Shown piece by piece: positions 36,499 to 45,365 of a stretch of DNA of 64,000 nucleotides. Numbering within the stretch: position 1 is the first letter of the stretch; each line of letters starts with the position of its first letter. The translations under genes were made by a program, and so were the position numbers. Under the pieces are notes generated by a model, which searched no databases, was not told where the DNA came from, and saw only the letters and a program-made list of their open reading frames with translations. Location: positions 928,001-992,000 of the forward strand of contig NZ_CP118747.1 of NCBI RefSeq assembly GCF_030996345.1, given 5' to 3'. The stretch is from Acidithiobacillus sp. AMEEHan (lineage in GTDB: Bacteria; Pseudomonadota; Gammaproteobacteria; Acidithiobacillales; Acidithiobacillaceae).

Positions 36499-38736
36499 TT
36501 ACTCCAGGGTCGCCAGACGTTTCTGCAGCCGCTCGCGAATCTGTTCGCGGGCGAGGCCATTCAGGCCCAGGAGCTGCCCGGCGGAGGCGGTGGTATCGCC
36601 CCGTTGCCAGGCAAAAATCTCGCGGGCGCGATGGCGACTGCGCAGGAGCACGGGTTCGAGGGCGGTTGCCGGCCCGCCACTAAAGCCCACCAGGAGATCG
36701 GCATCGAAGAGGGCGTGGAATGCGGCATCGTCGAGGAAGCCGCGATCGAGCTCGGCAATATCCTCCTGCGCCACATCTTCCGGCCGATAGAGCTGGCGCG
36801 GGTTGATGACGGATACAATACGCACGCGATAGCCCGCCGCCACGAGATCGTCCTGCACCGCAAAAACGGGCAGTAGGACCATGTCGCCAAGGACGGCAAA
36901 GACGATGCTCCCCCGCTCACCCTCTCCCGCCTCCGCGAGGGTGATTGCCCCCTCATGCAGGCCACGGCGGGCATCGGCCAAACTCAAGCGCACCGGCAGC
37001 GGGCTCTTCGAGGCGATAATGGTCATGATCTTGTTGTGACTGTTTACCGCCATCTCATAGGCGACTTGGATGCTGTTGGCATCAGGCGGATAGAGCAGAA
37101 AGACATTGCCGTTACGCATCTGTGCAGCGATGTAACTCTCGATTTCCGGGCGCTGATGGGTCCAGCCGTTACGGCCCTGTTCCAGGGCCCCAGCGGTGAA
37201 CATGCAGACCAAGGAAGGGGTGCGCCGACGCAGCTCGGCCATGGCCTGGCCCACGGTTTGGACGATGGGCCAACCGTTGATGGCAAAGGACTCATACGAC
37301 AACCACAACGCGCGCCCACCAAAGAGGGCAAGACCCGCCGCTAGGCCGGCGCAGGCGTCTTCGCTCAGCGGTTCATAGACCTGCCCGCCTGGTTCCTGGT
37401 GGTAGAGCGGATCGGGAGTCGGATGGCGTATCTTCAAGGCCTCGTTGATGGCTTTCATGTTCGAGGCCTCGGTACCATCGGCGTTGCTGACCACAAAGTG
37501 GCGATCCCTGGTGCCGAGCCAGGCGACCAAAGCCGCCATGGCCGTGGCGGGCACCGCCGTCTCACCGAGGGGATACGCATGCAGAGGAAATTCGCCCAGG
37601 GCGGGAAGTTCCAGTTCCCGTTCCGTGACCACCGTCCGCGCCGCTGGCCCACCGCCGGCACGCACGCAGTTTTCGCGCACCAGTGCCCAAGCTTCGGGGG
37701 ACAGGGCACGTTGGGCCAAAGCGCTACGGATTTCCGGGGATTCCAGGGTGTCTTGGGGATGGAGGTTGTGTGCCTTGGCGCCCGTCGTGTGTACCCCGGC
37801 ACCCTTGAGTTGCTTGAGCAGGAATGCCGTATGACGACCGGCGAGGGCACTCGCCGCTGCCTTGGCCATGCCGGTCAGCACCGCTTGCATGAAGGCCATG
37901 CGGCCAGCTTCGGAGAAACGGGTGGAGTCGACGTAGGGACCAGCCTGCCCGGCATCGTCGTAGTCCTTGGCATCGACCAGAATCACCTCGTCGAAGTCGT
38001 GGGCACGCCAGTAGGCGATCATCTCTGCATTGCTCATGCGCGAGATCATCGAATGATGCTCCTGGCTGAAGCCATTCCAGACCAGTATGGGCAGGTAATT
38101 GGTGACTTGGGGGTAGGCAAAGTGGAAATGCTTCATGCTGCTCAGCACATAGGGCTCGCCGAGGCCACCATCGCCGATGGTCACCGGAAACAGGACGCCA
38201 GGATGCAGTAAGGCCCCGGCCATGGCGAAATGTTGCCCTTGGCCCAGGGGACCGGCGGGAGCGAGGAGGCCAGGAATGGCACCGGAGAGATGCCCGAGCA
38301 GGCCGTGACGCTCCCGGTAGCGCTCCATGAAGTCCTGCATGTTCCGGATCCCCATGCTCTCCAGGGAGCGATCCAGGAACATGGCGCTGTAGAAGCCGGG
38401 GGCATGGTGGCCTACCTCGGTCACGATATTGGTGTGCCCGAGGAGGACTAAGGCGGCATAAGCCTCGGCGCTGGAGGCGAAGCCGCCGGGATGTCCCGAG
38501 GACTTCGCGGCACAAACCTGCAAGGTGCAGTAACGCAGCGCATCCGCCAGCAAAAGCGCTTGATAGGCAGCAGTCCGGCTGGTGGGATCGGCTATGCAAC
38601 CGCTGTCCTTCGCTACCACGGCTGCGTGGCCACAGTCGGCATCGATGCTCCAAGGCATGCCGAACTGCTGGATACCGTGGCGAAAATCGGAAAATTCACG
38701 GTGCTCGGGGGTAGAAGTTTGCATCGTTTGGTCCAT
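36499..38736 (-). CDS. Transketolase/phosphoketolase-superfamily TPP enzyme
   Basis: The protein has about 745 residues. It opens with a transketolase-like segment (SSGHPGGFASSAEAYAALVLLG). The TPP motif is GDGGLGEP with a later WNGF pairing partner. The C-terminal part (NPRQLYRPEDV, then DAAFHALFDADLLVGFSGG) resembles the phosphoketolase C-terminal domain. It is shorter than typical phosphoketolases of 790-830 residues and I do not see their GHWGT motif, so the activity is uncertain. It heads the unit with the DUF1537 kinase and glcDEF. The start is unsettled: ATG 38736, ATG 38724 and an upstream TTG 38784 all lack a good ribosome-binding site. Confidence 0.72.
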   Translation of the reverse strand: MDQTMQTSTPEHREFSDFRHGIQQFGMPWSIDADCGHAAVVAKDSGCIADPTSRTAAYQALLLADALRYCTLQVCAAKSSGHPGGFASSAEAYAALVLLGHTNIVTEVGHHAPGFYSAMFLDRSLESMGIRNMQDFMERYRERHGLLGHLSGAIPGLLAPAGPLGQGQHFAMAGALLHPGVLFPVTIGDGGLGEPYVLSSMKHFHFAYPQVTNYLPILVWNGFSQEHHSMISRMSNAEMIAYWRAHDFDEVILVDAKDYDDAGQAGPYVDSTRFSEAGRMAFMQAVLTGMAKAAASALAGRHTAFLLKQLKGAGVHTTGAKAHNLHPQDTLESPEIRSALAQRALSPEAWALVRENCVRAGGGPAARTVVTERELELPALGEFPLHAYPLGETAVPATAMAALVAWLGTRDRHFVVSNADGTEASNMKAINEALKIRHPTPDPLYHQEPGGQVYEPLSEDACAGLAAGLALFGGRALWLSYESFAINGWPIVQTVGQAMAELRRRTPSLVCMFTAGALEQGRNGWTHQRPEIESYIAAQMRNGNVFLLYPPDANSIQVAYEMAVNSHNKIMTIIASKSPLPVRLSLADARRGLHEGAITLAEAGEGERGSIVFAVLGDMVLLPVFAVQDDLVAAGYRVRIVSVINPRQLYRPEDVAQEDIAELDRGFLDDAAFHALFDADLLVGFSGGPATALEPVLLRSRHRAREIFAWQRGDTTASAGQLLGLNGLAREQIRERLQKRLATLE

Positions 38737-38776
38737 CGGCAGAAATCTTGTTTTCACTCTAGGAAGAAACTTACTA

Positions 38777-38786
38777 TTCCGCAATG
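38777..38786 (+). promoter_or_regulatory. Candidate IclR-family operator half, TTCCGCAATG
   Basis: TTCCGCAATG lies in the short divergent gap between the TPP-enzyme gene and the IclR regulator gene. The same decamer occurs on the opposite strand at 39703-39712, and a close copy TTCCGCATCG is at 39680-39689, after the regulator gene. TTCC...GGAA-type sites are common for IclR proteins. Position and repetition suggest autoregulation and control of both flanking units. Confidence 0.5.
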
Positions 38787-38817
38787 AAGATTATTTTCCA
38801 TGATACGGGATAAACAT

Positions 38818-39630
38818 ATGGCCAAGGCACAGGTTTCCTCGGGAATACAGGTCATTGACCGCTTGCGCGCGCTTCTCGACGCCCTCGCAGCCGAAGGCGG
38901 AGAGGCGAGTCTCAAAGTCCTTGCCGCGGAAACCGGCCTTGCCAGTTCCACTGCCTTTCGCATCCTCGCGGCGGCGCAGGCGAATGGGTTGCTGACCCGC
39001 GACGCGCAAGGGCATTACCTGTTTGCAGCACAGCTCGCAGACTGGGCAGAACTCATTGCCGGGCGCAACGACCTCTGCACCTTGGCGAGACCGACCATGC
39101 TTTGGTTGCGCGACCAGGTGCAGGAGACGGTAAATCTGAGTATCCAGGAGCAGGATGAGGTGCTGTACGTGGCACGCGTTTCACCCCGTCGTCTGATGCG
39201 GGTGGAGCAGATCATCGGCAGTCGCGCGCCCCTGCATTGCACTGCCGTGGGCAAGCTCATGCTCGCCCGTGGCGATGCCGAGGCTATTGCTGCCTACGCA
39301 CGCCGCTCCGGCCTTCCCGCCCTCACCCGGCATTCGCTGCGCTCCCTTCCCGCCCTGCTCGCAGAATTGCAGGCAACCCGCGAACGCGGCTTTGCCCTCG
39401 ATAATGAAGAGGCCGAGGAGGGTGTCGGCTGCCTTGCCGTGCTTCTCGAAGCAAAGCTGCCATGGCGGGTGGGTCTGAGCATCTCGGCCCCCATCGAGCG
39501 ACGACAACTCGCCTGGAGCAAGCTTCTGCACGAGGCAGGGCGGCGTATCGTTCGCAACCTGCGCGGGCGCAAGGTCACCCTCAATGTGCATTATCCGGAG
39601 CACCCCGATTACAGGCCCCTGTCTCGCTGA
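38818..39630 (+). CDS. IclR-family transcriptional regulator
   Basis: This protein of about 270 residues has an N-terminal winged helix (SGIQVIDRLRALLDALAAEG through AETGLASSTAFRILAAAQANGLL) and a C-terminal effector domain (GSRAPLHCTAVGKLMLA, then GFALDNEEAEEGVGCLAV). The family senses small organic acids such as glyoxylate, allantoin products or aromatic acids. It stands divergently to the TPP-enzyme/DUF1537/glcDEF unit and upstream of the MFS carrier, so it most probably controls both. ATG 38818 is preferred for GGGA seven bases upstream; ATG 38800 is possible. Confidence 0.88.
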   Translation: MAKAQVSSGIQVIDRLRALLDALAAEGGEASLKVLAAETGLASSTAFRILAAAQANGLLTRDAQGHYLFAAQLADWAELIAGRNDLCTLARPTMLWLRDQVQETVNLSIQEQDEVLYVARVSPRRLMRVEQIIGSRAPLHCTAVGKLMLARGDAEAIAAYARRSGLPALTRHSLRSLPALLAELQATRERGFALDNEEAEEGVGCLAVLLEAKLPWRVGLSISAPIERRQLAWSKLLHEAGRRIVRNLRGRKVTLNVHYPEHPDYRPLSR

Positions 39631-39861
39631 CAAAAGCAAACCCGTAGCACGGACCTGGGCTGCCAAAGGGTGATGAAAGTTCCGCATCGTGGAATAACGG
39701 AACATTGCGGAAAAAAATTCTCGGAACTAGCCTGAACTAGCGGTGAATAGGGCGCTAACTCCATGTATTGTCAAATTATTATTCTCTTATATCCCAGCCG
39801 CCCGAAATTCCGCCTTACCTTCGCAGGTGCGGAGGATGTATTACTGAGAGGAGAGTAAGCC
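39631..39861. promoter_or_regulatory. IclR-MFS intergenic control region with repeated operator-like sites
   Basis: This 231-base gap holds TTCCGCATCGTGGAA (39680-39694), and CATTGCGGAA (39703-39712), which is the reverse of the decamer at 38777. Just after these, GAACTAGC occurs twice on the same face of the helix (39724-39731 and 39734-39741, ten bases apart). GGAGAG before ATG 39862 is the ribosome-binding site of the carrier gene. The arrangement suggests a regulated promoter for the MFS gene read by the IclR protein. Confidence 0.5.
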
Positions 39862-41160
39862 ATGGATATTCGAGAATTGCCGGAGTACTCATCGCCGTAT
39901 CGCTGGGTAATGGCAGCGGTGGCGGGGATCATCATGACCACCAGTTTCATGTCCTTGACCGCCTTTGGGGTGGCCGCACCGGCCATGGCGCAGGCCATGG
40001 GGGTTTCCGCGTCGACGCTCGCCACCGCCGGCGTGGACGCCTTTTCCGTGGGCCTCTTCGTGGCCTTTTTTCTTGGGCATGGAGGCATCTTTGATACGCG
40101 CATCAAGCTGGGCGTGCTGTTGGCCCAGGTGTTTCTGATCGTGCCGCAAATTCTGTTACCCATTCTCATCCCGCTCACCAAATCCCTGCTCCTGTTGGTG
40201 GTCCTGCGCTTTTGTCAGGGTTTGATGATCATGATGATCGCCCTTTTTTCCCTGCAACTCGGCGGATGGTTCCGGTCCAGCCAACGGGGCATCTCCCTGG
40301 CGGCGATGCTCGGCGCCATCACCCTCGGCGGGGCTGTGGGTGGCATCGTCACGGGTAGCCTGGCATCCCTGGGCTGGCAGAATGTCTATTTCATCACCGC
40401 CGGGATCATGGTGCTGGGTGCGGTGATTTATTTTCTGTTTGCCAAGGATGCCGCAAGCCATGCCGCCGACATCAAACAATCCAAGTCCTCCCACCATCGC
40501 AGTGCCTGGTCCTATCCGATGACTTGGATCATGGGCATCGTCCAGATCCCCAACAACTGGGCACTGTTCACCATTGGCGGCTTCCTGCCTCTCTATGCCT
40601 ACCACCTGGGCTACCATCCGACACAGACCGGCAATGTGATGTTCATTTGGGGCTTGATGGGCTTTGTTGCTGCCATTTTCGGTGCCCTGCTCGGCGATCT
40701 TTGGGCCCGGCGCGATAGTTCCCATCGTAGTGTCATCAACGCCAGGCTTCGGGTCATCAGTCTCGCCAACGGTGCGGTAATCCTCGGCGCCTTGATGATT
40801 CTGTACGTTGCACCGGTGTCCTACACCTGGTTTCTGATTTCCGCCCTGGTGGTCGCCTGTACCATGGCGACGCCTCCCAACTACTGGGCATCGCCCTGCA
40901 ATTGCTTTCCCGTGGCAACCATGGGGGCCGGTGCCTTCGCGATTGGTCTGATCTCCAATTCGGTCAGCGCGATCGGCCCGGTTTCTTCGTCGATCCTGAT
41001 TGGTACCGTCGGCTGGTCCGGGGTCTTTTGGGTGATGGCGGTTTTGGCCGGATTGGGGATGCTCATCAACCTTTGGGCCATGCGCACCCCGCTGCCCATC
41101 GACCTCGAAGCAAAGCGCAGCGTCGCGCCCAGCGGCGATGTGGGTGCGGCGGTCGGCTAA
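39862..41160 (+). CDS. MFS transporter, probably for an organic acid
   Basis: This 432-residue inner-membrane protein has about twelve hydrophobic segments and a typical MFS cytoplasmic loop after the sixth. It lacks the sugar-porter motifs of the carrier at 9263. The location between the IclR gene and glycerate kinase, facing the glycolate oxidase unit, suggests uptake or efflux of glycolate, glycerate or a similar acid; this is inference from context. A good AGGAG site precedes the start. Its stop interlocks with that of the converging kinase gene (CTAA). Confidence 0.85.
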   Translation: MDIRELPEYSSPYRWVMAAVAGIIMTTSFMSLTAFGVAAPAMAQAMGVSASTLATAGVDAFSVGLFVAFFLGHGGIFDTRIKLGVLLAQVFLIVPQILLPILIPLTKSLLLLVVLRFCQGLMIMMIALFSLQLGGWFRSSQRGISLAAMLGAITLGGAVGGIVTGSLASLGWQNVYFITAGIMVLGAVIYFLFAKDAASHAADIKQSKSSHHRSAWSYPMTWIMGIVQIPNNWALFTIGGFLPLYAYHLGYHPTQTGNVMFIWGLMGFVAAIFGALLGDLWARRDSSHRSVINARLRVISLANGAVILGALMILYVAPVSYTWFLISALVVACTMATPPNYWASPCNCFPVATMGAGAFAIGLISNSVSAIGPVSSSILIGTVGWSGVFWVMAVLAGLGMLINLWAMRTPLPIDLEAKRSVAPSGDVGAAVG

Positions 41161-42338
41161 GACGCGGTACCCTCGCCAGCGAGACGGAAGGCGCAGCTTA
41201 GGGTGGCGGCAACGCCGCGGGCGGTTCGCCGCAGGTTCTCGGGACCAGCGGCGAGAATTTCGGACTCACTGAGGGGCGCGGCGACGGTGCTGAAGATCGC
41301 CGTCGCCCCTAGCTTTCGCCAAGTCTCCGCAGCACCTTGCAGGGCACCGCCAAGAATGATTACCGGTCGCCCTTGGCGTTGGGCGAGGCGCAGCACCCCA
41401 GCTACGGTCTTGCCGTGCAGGGTCTGTTCATCGACACAGCCTTCGCCGGTCACGACCAAGTCTGCTGCAGCAATACGTTGCTCCAGGTGCAGCAGTTCGG
41501 CGATGATCTCGATTCCTGGGCGCAGGCGTGCACCCAGGAAGAGGCAGGCGAAGCCAAGACCGCCCGCGGCACCGGCACCCGGCAAGGCAGCAAGGGTCCG
41601 ACCAGACGCTTTCTCGAGCTGACGAGCGTAGTTGGTCATGCCCATCTCCAGAGTGCGGACGGCGTCGGCATCTGCCCCCTTCTGTGGGCCGTAGATTTGG
41701 GCCGCCCCCGTGGGACCAAGAAGGGGATTGTCCACGTCGCAGATCGCCTCCAGCCGCACCCGCGCAAGGCGCGGATCGAGCTCGCTAAGGTCTACCGCGC
41801 TAACGCGGGTAAGATGCTTGCCGGCGGGATCTAGTTGTCTGCCCTGCGCGTCGTAAAAACGGGCACCGAGAGCGCTGAGCATGCCCATCCCCCCGTCGTT
41901 GGTGGCGCTGCCACCGAGGCCGATGAGAATCGTCTCCGCGCCATGATCCAGGGCCGCGCGGATCAGATCGCCGGTACCTTGGCTGCTCGTTTGCAGGGGG
42001 TCGCGTTCCTCTGGCTGCAGTTGCAGGAGGCCGCTCGCCTGGGCCATTTCCACCACCGCCGTTTTTCCCGCGTCGATGAGGACAAGATTGGCCTGGCACC
42101 ATCGCCCCAAAGGATCGCGCGCCGCGACTCTTTCGCTGCTTCCCTCTTGGGCCTGCAGGAACGCTTCGGCGGTCCCTTCTCCGCCATCGGCGAGGGGTAG
42201 GAGGTCAAAAATCGCAGCAGGAAATACCTCGGCAAATGCTTGCTGAATGATCTGCGCGGCGGCAGGGGCGCTCATAGTGCCTTTGTAATGATCGGGCGCA
42301 ATCAGAAAGCGCAGGGAGCGTGGCGTCTGTCCAGTCAT
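41157..42338 (-). CDS. Glycerate kinase (GarK/GlxK family)
   Basis: This 393-residue kinase of the type I glycerate family starts LRFLIAPDHYKGTMSA and shows LPLADGGEGTAEAF, GLGGSATNDGGMGML, LPGAGAAGGLGFA and VVTGEGCVDEQTLHGK, the family blocks in order. Such enzymes make 2-phosphoglycerate from D-glycerate and so connect glycolate-derived C3 acids to lower glycolysis. Tartronate-semialdehyde synthase and reductase are not in the window. Start chosen at ATG 42338; the upstream frame extension has no homology. The last codon overlaps the MFS stop. Confidence 0.92.
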   Translation of the reverse strand: MTGQTPRSLRFLIAPDHYKGTMSAPAAAQIIQQAFAEVFPAAIFDLLPLADGGEGTAEAFLQAQEGSSERVAARDPLGRWCQANLVLIDAGKTAVVEMAQASGLLQLQPEERDPLQTSSQGTGDLIRAALDHGAETILIGLGGSATNDGGMGMLSALGARFYDAQGRQLDPAGKHLTRVSAVDLSELDPRLARVRLEAICDVDNPLLGPTGAAQIYGPQKGADADAVRTLEMGMTNYARQLEKASGRTLAALPGAGAAGGLGFACLFLGARLRPGIEIIAELLHLEQRIAAADLVVTGEGCVDEQTLHGKTVAGVLRLAQRQGRPVIILGGALQGAAETWRKLGATAIFSTVAAPLSESEILAAGPENLRRTARGVAATLSCAFRLAGEGTAS

Positions 42339-42468
42339 TGGTCGGTCTCTTTTTTTGCATTCGGGACCCGGCGATCTGCCGAGAGATCCCCTATCAGGAT
42401 AGCAGCCTTTGGAAGAGCAGGGCGTCGCGCAGGCGCGCTGAGGGGGAGAGGAGGGCCCTGAAATCCAC

Positions 42469-43578
42469 TTATGATTCGTGCTTGTTGCGCTGAAAGATCC
42501 AGCCGCGCTTGGCAAAGTACACGATCATAGCGAGGGCGACGAGCCACATCGCAGCCACGACGATTGCGAAGCCGTAGCGGAAGTGCAACAACGGGATCCC
42601 GTCGATATTCATTCCATAGATGCCGGTGATGAAGGTGAGGGGGATGAAAATGGTAGAGATGATGGTCAGCACACGCATGATGTCGCTCAAGCGATTGTTG
42701 ACCATTGACAGGTAGATATCCATGAGACCACTGACCACATCACGCTCGCTGTTGAGCAGGCTCATGAGTTGAATGGTGTGGTCGTAGAGGTCATTCAAAA
42801 AGGGACGTAACCGGTCGGGCAGCAGGCGGTGCTCGCCGATGCTGTGGTTCAGGCGGGAAACCATTTCCTGCATGGGCCAGAGGACGTGGTTGAACAGGAT
42901 CAGGTCTCTTTTGCTCTGCTGTATTTCGGCAAGTTGCCCTTTATGGGTGCGCTGCAGAAGCTCTTCCTCCAGGCGTTCCACTCCATCGGTGAAGCCTTGT
43001 AAAGCCGGAAAGGCCTGATCCACCACCAGATCGAGCAAGGCATAGACGAGGTATTCCGCCCCGCTGCGGCGAAGCCGCGATTGCTCATTCTGTATGCGGT
43101 CCAGCAGCACTCCGGTCAGCTCTTGCCGGCCAGCTGCGACGCTGATCACCAGGCCTTCTCGTAGAATGATGTGGAAAGGGGTGACTAGGAACTCGTGACC
43201 ATGCCGCGATATCTGCTGACACTGCAGGTGGACGTAGTTCTCGAAAGGCTCGAGCTTCGCCTGCTGCTGTGCGCTTTGAATGTCTTCCAGGGTCAGGGGA
43301 TGGATTTCGAAACGCGCGCCCAATTCCTCTAGTTGCGCCCGGCTTGGCGTACCGTGAAAGTGCAGCCAGATTACCCCGCGATTTGCCTCGGTACTAGCAG
43401 CGGCGCCAGCAATGCTTGCCTCCTTGTCCAGGGAGTAGTTCTGCGGACTGTAGATTACTAGGCGGAGTTCAGCCGGAACGCTGCCCGGTTTGTCGATCAA
43501 CGTCCCTGGCGGTAGGCCGCTGCGCTGCACTTGTCCGGCAACCTTGGTTTCACGTGAAACGCGGCGACGTTTGGCCAT
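42469..43578 (-). CDS. corA: CorA-family magnesium/divalent cation transporter
   Basis: The 369-residue protein has a large soluble N-terminal domain and two C-terminal membrane helices. The first helix ends in the diagnostic YGMN motif (FITGIYGMNIDG). It forms a pentameric Mg2+ (or Ni, Co) channel. It follows minE by 11 bases on the same strand and appears to be the distal gene of the LysM-to-Min unit. Residues 6-11 (RVSRET) are encoded by a perfect parS-type palindrome (43547-43560), so this stretch has a DNA-level role too. Confidence 0.92.
   Translation of the reverse strand: MAKRRRVSRETKVAGQVQRSGLPPGTLIDKPGSVPAELRLVIYSPQNYSLDKEASIAGAAASTEANRGVIWLHFHGTPSRAQLEELGARFEIHPLTLEDIQSAQQQAKLEPFENYVHLQCQQISRHGHEFLVTPFHIILREGLVISVAAGRQELTGVLLDRIQNEQSRLRRSGAEYLVYALLDLVVDQAFPALQGFTDGVERLEEELLQRTHKGQLAEIQQSKRDLILFNHVLWPMQEMVSRLNHSIGEHRLLPDRLRPFLNDLYDHTIQLMSLLNSERDVVSGLMDIYLSMVNNRLSDIMRVLTIISTIFIPLTFITGIYGMNIDGIPLLHFRYGFAIVVAAMWLVALAMIVYFAKRGWIFQRNKHES
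43546..43561. promoter_or_regulatory. parS: parS site 1 (ParB binding), inside 5' end of corA
   Basis: GGTTTCACGTGAAACG matches the near-universal chromosomal parS consensus TGTTTCACGTGAAACA at 14 of 16 positions, with a perfect 14-base palindrome GTTTCACGTGAAAC in the core. It is 28 bases upstream of the end of the minE gap side and 1.8 kb from parS site 2. A chromosomal parAB pair at 61 kb supports function. Confidence 0.9.
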
Positions 43579-43589
43579 CTGTTCCCTCG

Positions 43590-43850
43590 TTAGCCCGGCG
43601 AATGTTGCTCCGGAAAGAGAATGTTGAGCTCCAGTACCTCAAAATCTCCACGGCGCTCCATATGTACGGAAATCCGATCCTTTTCGACGGGCATGTACTT
43701 GCTGATGACCGCCAGTAACTCTTCCTGCAAGGCGGGAAGGAAATCAGGGGTATCGGCACTGCGCTCATGTGCTAGGATCAGCTTCAAGCGATCCTTGGCG
43801 ACCGCTGCTGTTTTCTTTCGCGATCCGAGAAAATAATCGAGGAAGGACAT
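43590..43850 (-). CDS. minE: Cell division topological specificity factor MinE
   Basis: This 86-residue protein has the membrane-targeting helix MSFLDYFLGSRKK, the MinD-contact region (AKDRLKLILAHER) and a C-terminal dimerisation half (LLAVISKYM...VHMERRGDFEVLELNI). It drives pole-to-pole oscillation of MinCD. ATG 43850 was chosen over an upstream frame start because it gives the normal length and follows GGAGG-like sequence. It lies one base after minD. Confidence 0.96.
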   Translation of the reverse strand: MSFLDYFLGSRKKTAAVAKDRLKLILAHERSADTPDFLPALQEELLAVISKYMPVEKDRISVHMERRGDFEVLELNILFPEQHSPG

Positions 43851-43851
43851 C

Positions 43852-44661
43852 TCAACCTCCAAAAAGCCGCTTGAAGAAGCCGGCTTTTTCGGGCTGTACA
43901 AAACGCAGTGGCCGCTCCTCACCCAAAAACCGCGCTACTACATCTTCATAGGCCAAGGCGACATCCGAACCCTGCATATGGATAGCGGGGATGCCTTGGT
44001 TGGAGGCCTGCAGAATGACCTCGGATTCCGGGATCACGCCAAGCAAGGGAATGCGTAGCAGCTCCTGCACGTCGTCCAGGGAGAGCATTTCGCCACCCTG
44101 GACCCGCTTGGGCGCGTAGCGGGTCAACAGGAGATGTTCGCGAATGGGCTCGGCGCCTTCTTCGGCGCGCTTCGAGCGGGCGGCGAGAATGCCCAGGATC
44201 CGGTCGGAATCGCGGACCGAAGAAACCTCGGGATTGGTGACGACGATTGCCGCATCGGCATGGTACAGCGCCCGCAAGGCGCCGCTCTCGATGCCGGCGG
44301 GCGAGTCACAGACGATGTAATCGAACTGTGTCTGCAACTCCTCCATCACCCGAGCCACGCCATCGGTCGTCAGGGCGTCTTTGTCGCGGGTTTGCGAGGT
44401 CGGCAGGATGTAGAGATTTTCCAGCATCTTGTCGCGGATCAGCGCCTGCTGCAGGCGTGCCTCTCCATGAATGACGTTGATGAAGTCATAGACGACCCGG
44501 CGTTCACAACCCATGACCAGGTCGAGGTTGCGCAGGCCCACATCGAAATCGATGACGACGGTACGATACCCGCGTTGGGCAAGGCCGCTGGCGAACGCGG
44601 CGCTGGTAGTGGTTTTGCCTACCCCTCCTTTACCGGAGGTGACGACGACAGTTTGGGCCAC
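43852..44661 (-). CDS. minD: Septum site-determining ATPase MinD
   Basis: This 269-residue deviant Walker A ATPase begins VVVTSGKGGVGKTTTSA, contains the DFDVGLRNLDLVMGCERRVVYDF segment of MinD, and ends in an amphipathic membrane-targeting helix (GFFKRLFGG). It recruits MinC to the membrane to block FtsZ rings. The start is GTG 44661 after AGGAGAG. It lies between minC and minE in the standard minCDE order. Confidence 0.97.
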   Translation of the reverse strand: MAQTVVVTSGKGGVGKTTTSAAFASGLAQRGYRTVVIDFDVGLRNLDLVMGCERRVVYDFINVIHGEARLQQALIRDKMLENLYILPTSQTRDKDALTTDGVARVMEELQTQFDYIVCDSPAGIESGALRALYHADAAIVVTNPEVSSVRDSDRILGILAARSKRAEEGAEPIREHLLLTRYAPKRVQGGEMLSLDDVQELLRIPLLGVIPESEVILQASNQGIPAIHMQGSDVALAYEDVVARFLGEERPLRFVQPEKAGFFKRLFGG

Positions 44662-44675
44662 AGTGTTTCTCTCCT

Positions 44676-45365
44676 CTAATTGTCCAACGGGATTATATGC
44701 AGTTGTTCGCCATCGAGGGAAACCTGGGCGGCTTTGCCCCAGAGGGGATGTTCCGCGTCGAGGATCATATAGACGCCAGCAATGGCTACCAGTTCTGCCT
44801 CCAGCCGTTGACAGAAAATGCGCGCCGATTCGTCTCCCTGGACGCCAGCCAGGGCCCGACCGCGCAAAGGGCCATAGACATGGATATGCCCGTCGGCCAG
44901 GACTTCGGCGCCAGCGTTGACGGCACCCAGGCAGACCAGATCGCCACCCCGCGCATACTGGCGCTGACCGGAGCGCAGCGGCTGGCTGAACACGCTACCC
45001 GAAGCGGCAGGCTTTTGCGGATTCGCGCTGGCGGCCGCCGCCTTGGCGTCGCTGCCGCGCAGGTGCGGTAGCCCGAGAGCTGCCGCGGACTCCGCTTGCC
45101 CGTCGCTGGCATTGCGCACAGCGATGGGAAAACAGCCAGCTTCTCGCAGAATCCCCAGCCAGTCGGTGAACGGCAGAGAGAGTGATGGATCGAGGTCGGT
45201 CAGGTCGAGGACGACGGCTGCCCCCTGCACCAGGCGCAACGCGGCCCCCTGGGCCGCAAGTTCCGTCCGCAAGGTCTCGGCAGAGGCGTCCGTCAGGCGC
45301 AGGATACCGAGGGTGAATACCCCACCACTAAGGCGCAGGGTCGATTTTGTCGGGGTAGAATTCAT
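44676..45365 (-). CDS. minC: Septum site-determining protein MinC
   Basis: This is the 229-residue inhibitor of FtsZ polymerisation. The C-terminal beta-helix region ([38 protein letters not shown]) is the MinD-binding domain and is well conserved. The N-terminal domain is divergent, as usual. The start codon touches parS site 2 (45365-45380), so ParB bound there would cover the leader of minC. The ribosome-binding site is not obvious, perhaps because the parS sequence fills its place. Confidence 0.95.
   Translation of the reverse strand: MNSTPTKSTLRLSGGVFTLGILRLTDASAETLRTELAAQGAALRLVQGAAVVLDLTDLDPSLSLPFTDWLGILREAGCFPIAVRNASDGQAESAAALGLPHLRGSDAKAAAASANPQKPAASGSVFSQPLRSGQRQYARGGDLVCLGAVNAGAEVLADGHIHVYGPLRGRALAGVQGDESARIFCQRLEAELVAIAGVYMILDAEHPLWGKAAQVSLDGEQLHIIPLDN

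Noticed and set aside
36499-38736. Reading the TPP enzyme as glyoxylate carboligase, which would complete the glycolate pathway
   Set aside because: The sequence is of the transketolase/phosphoketolase fold, not the acetolactate-synthase type of Gcl.
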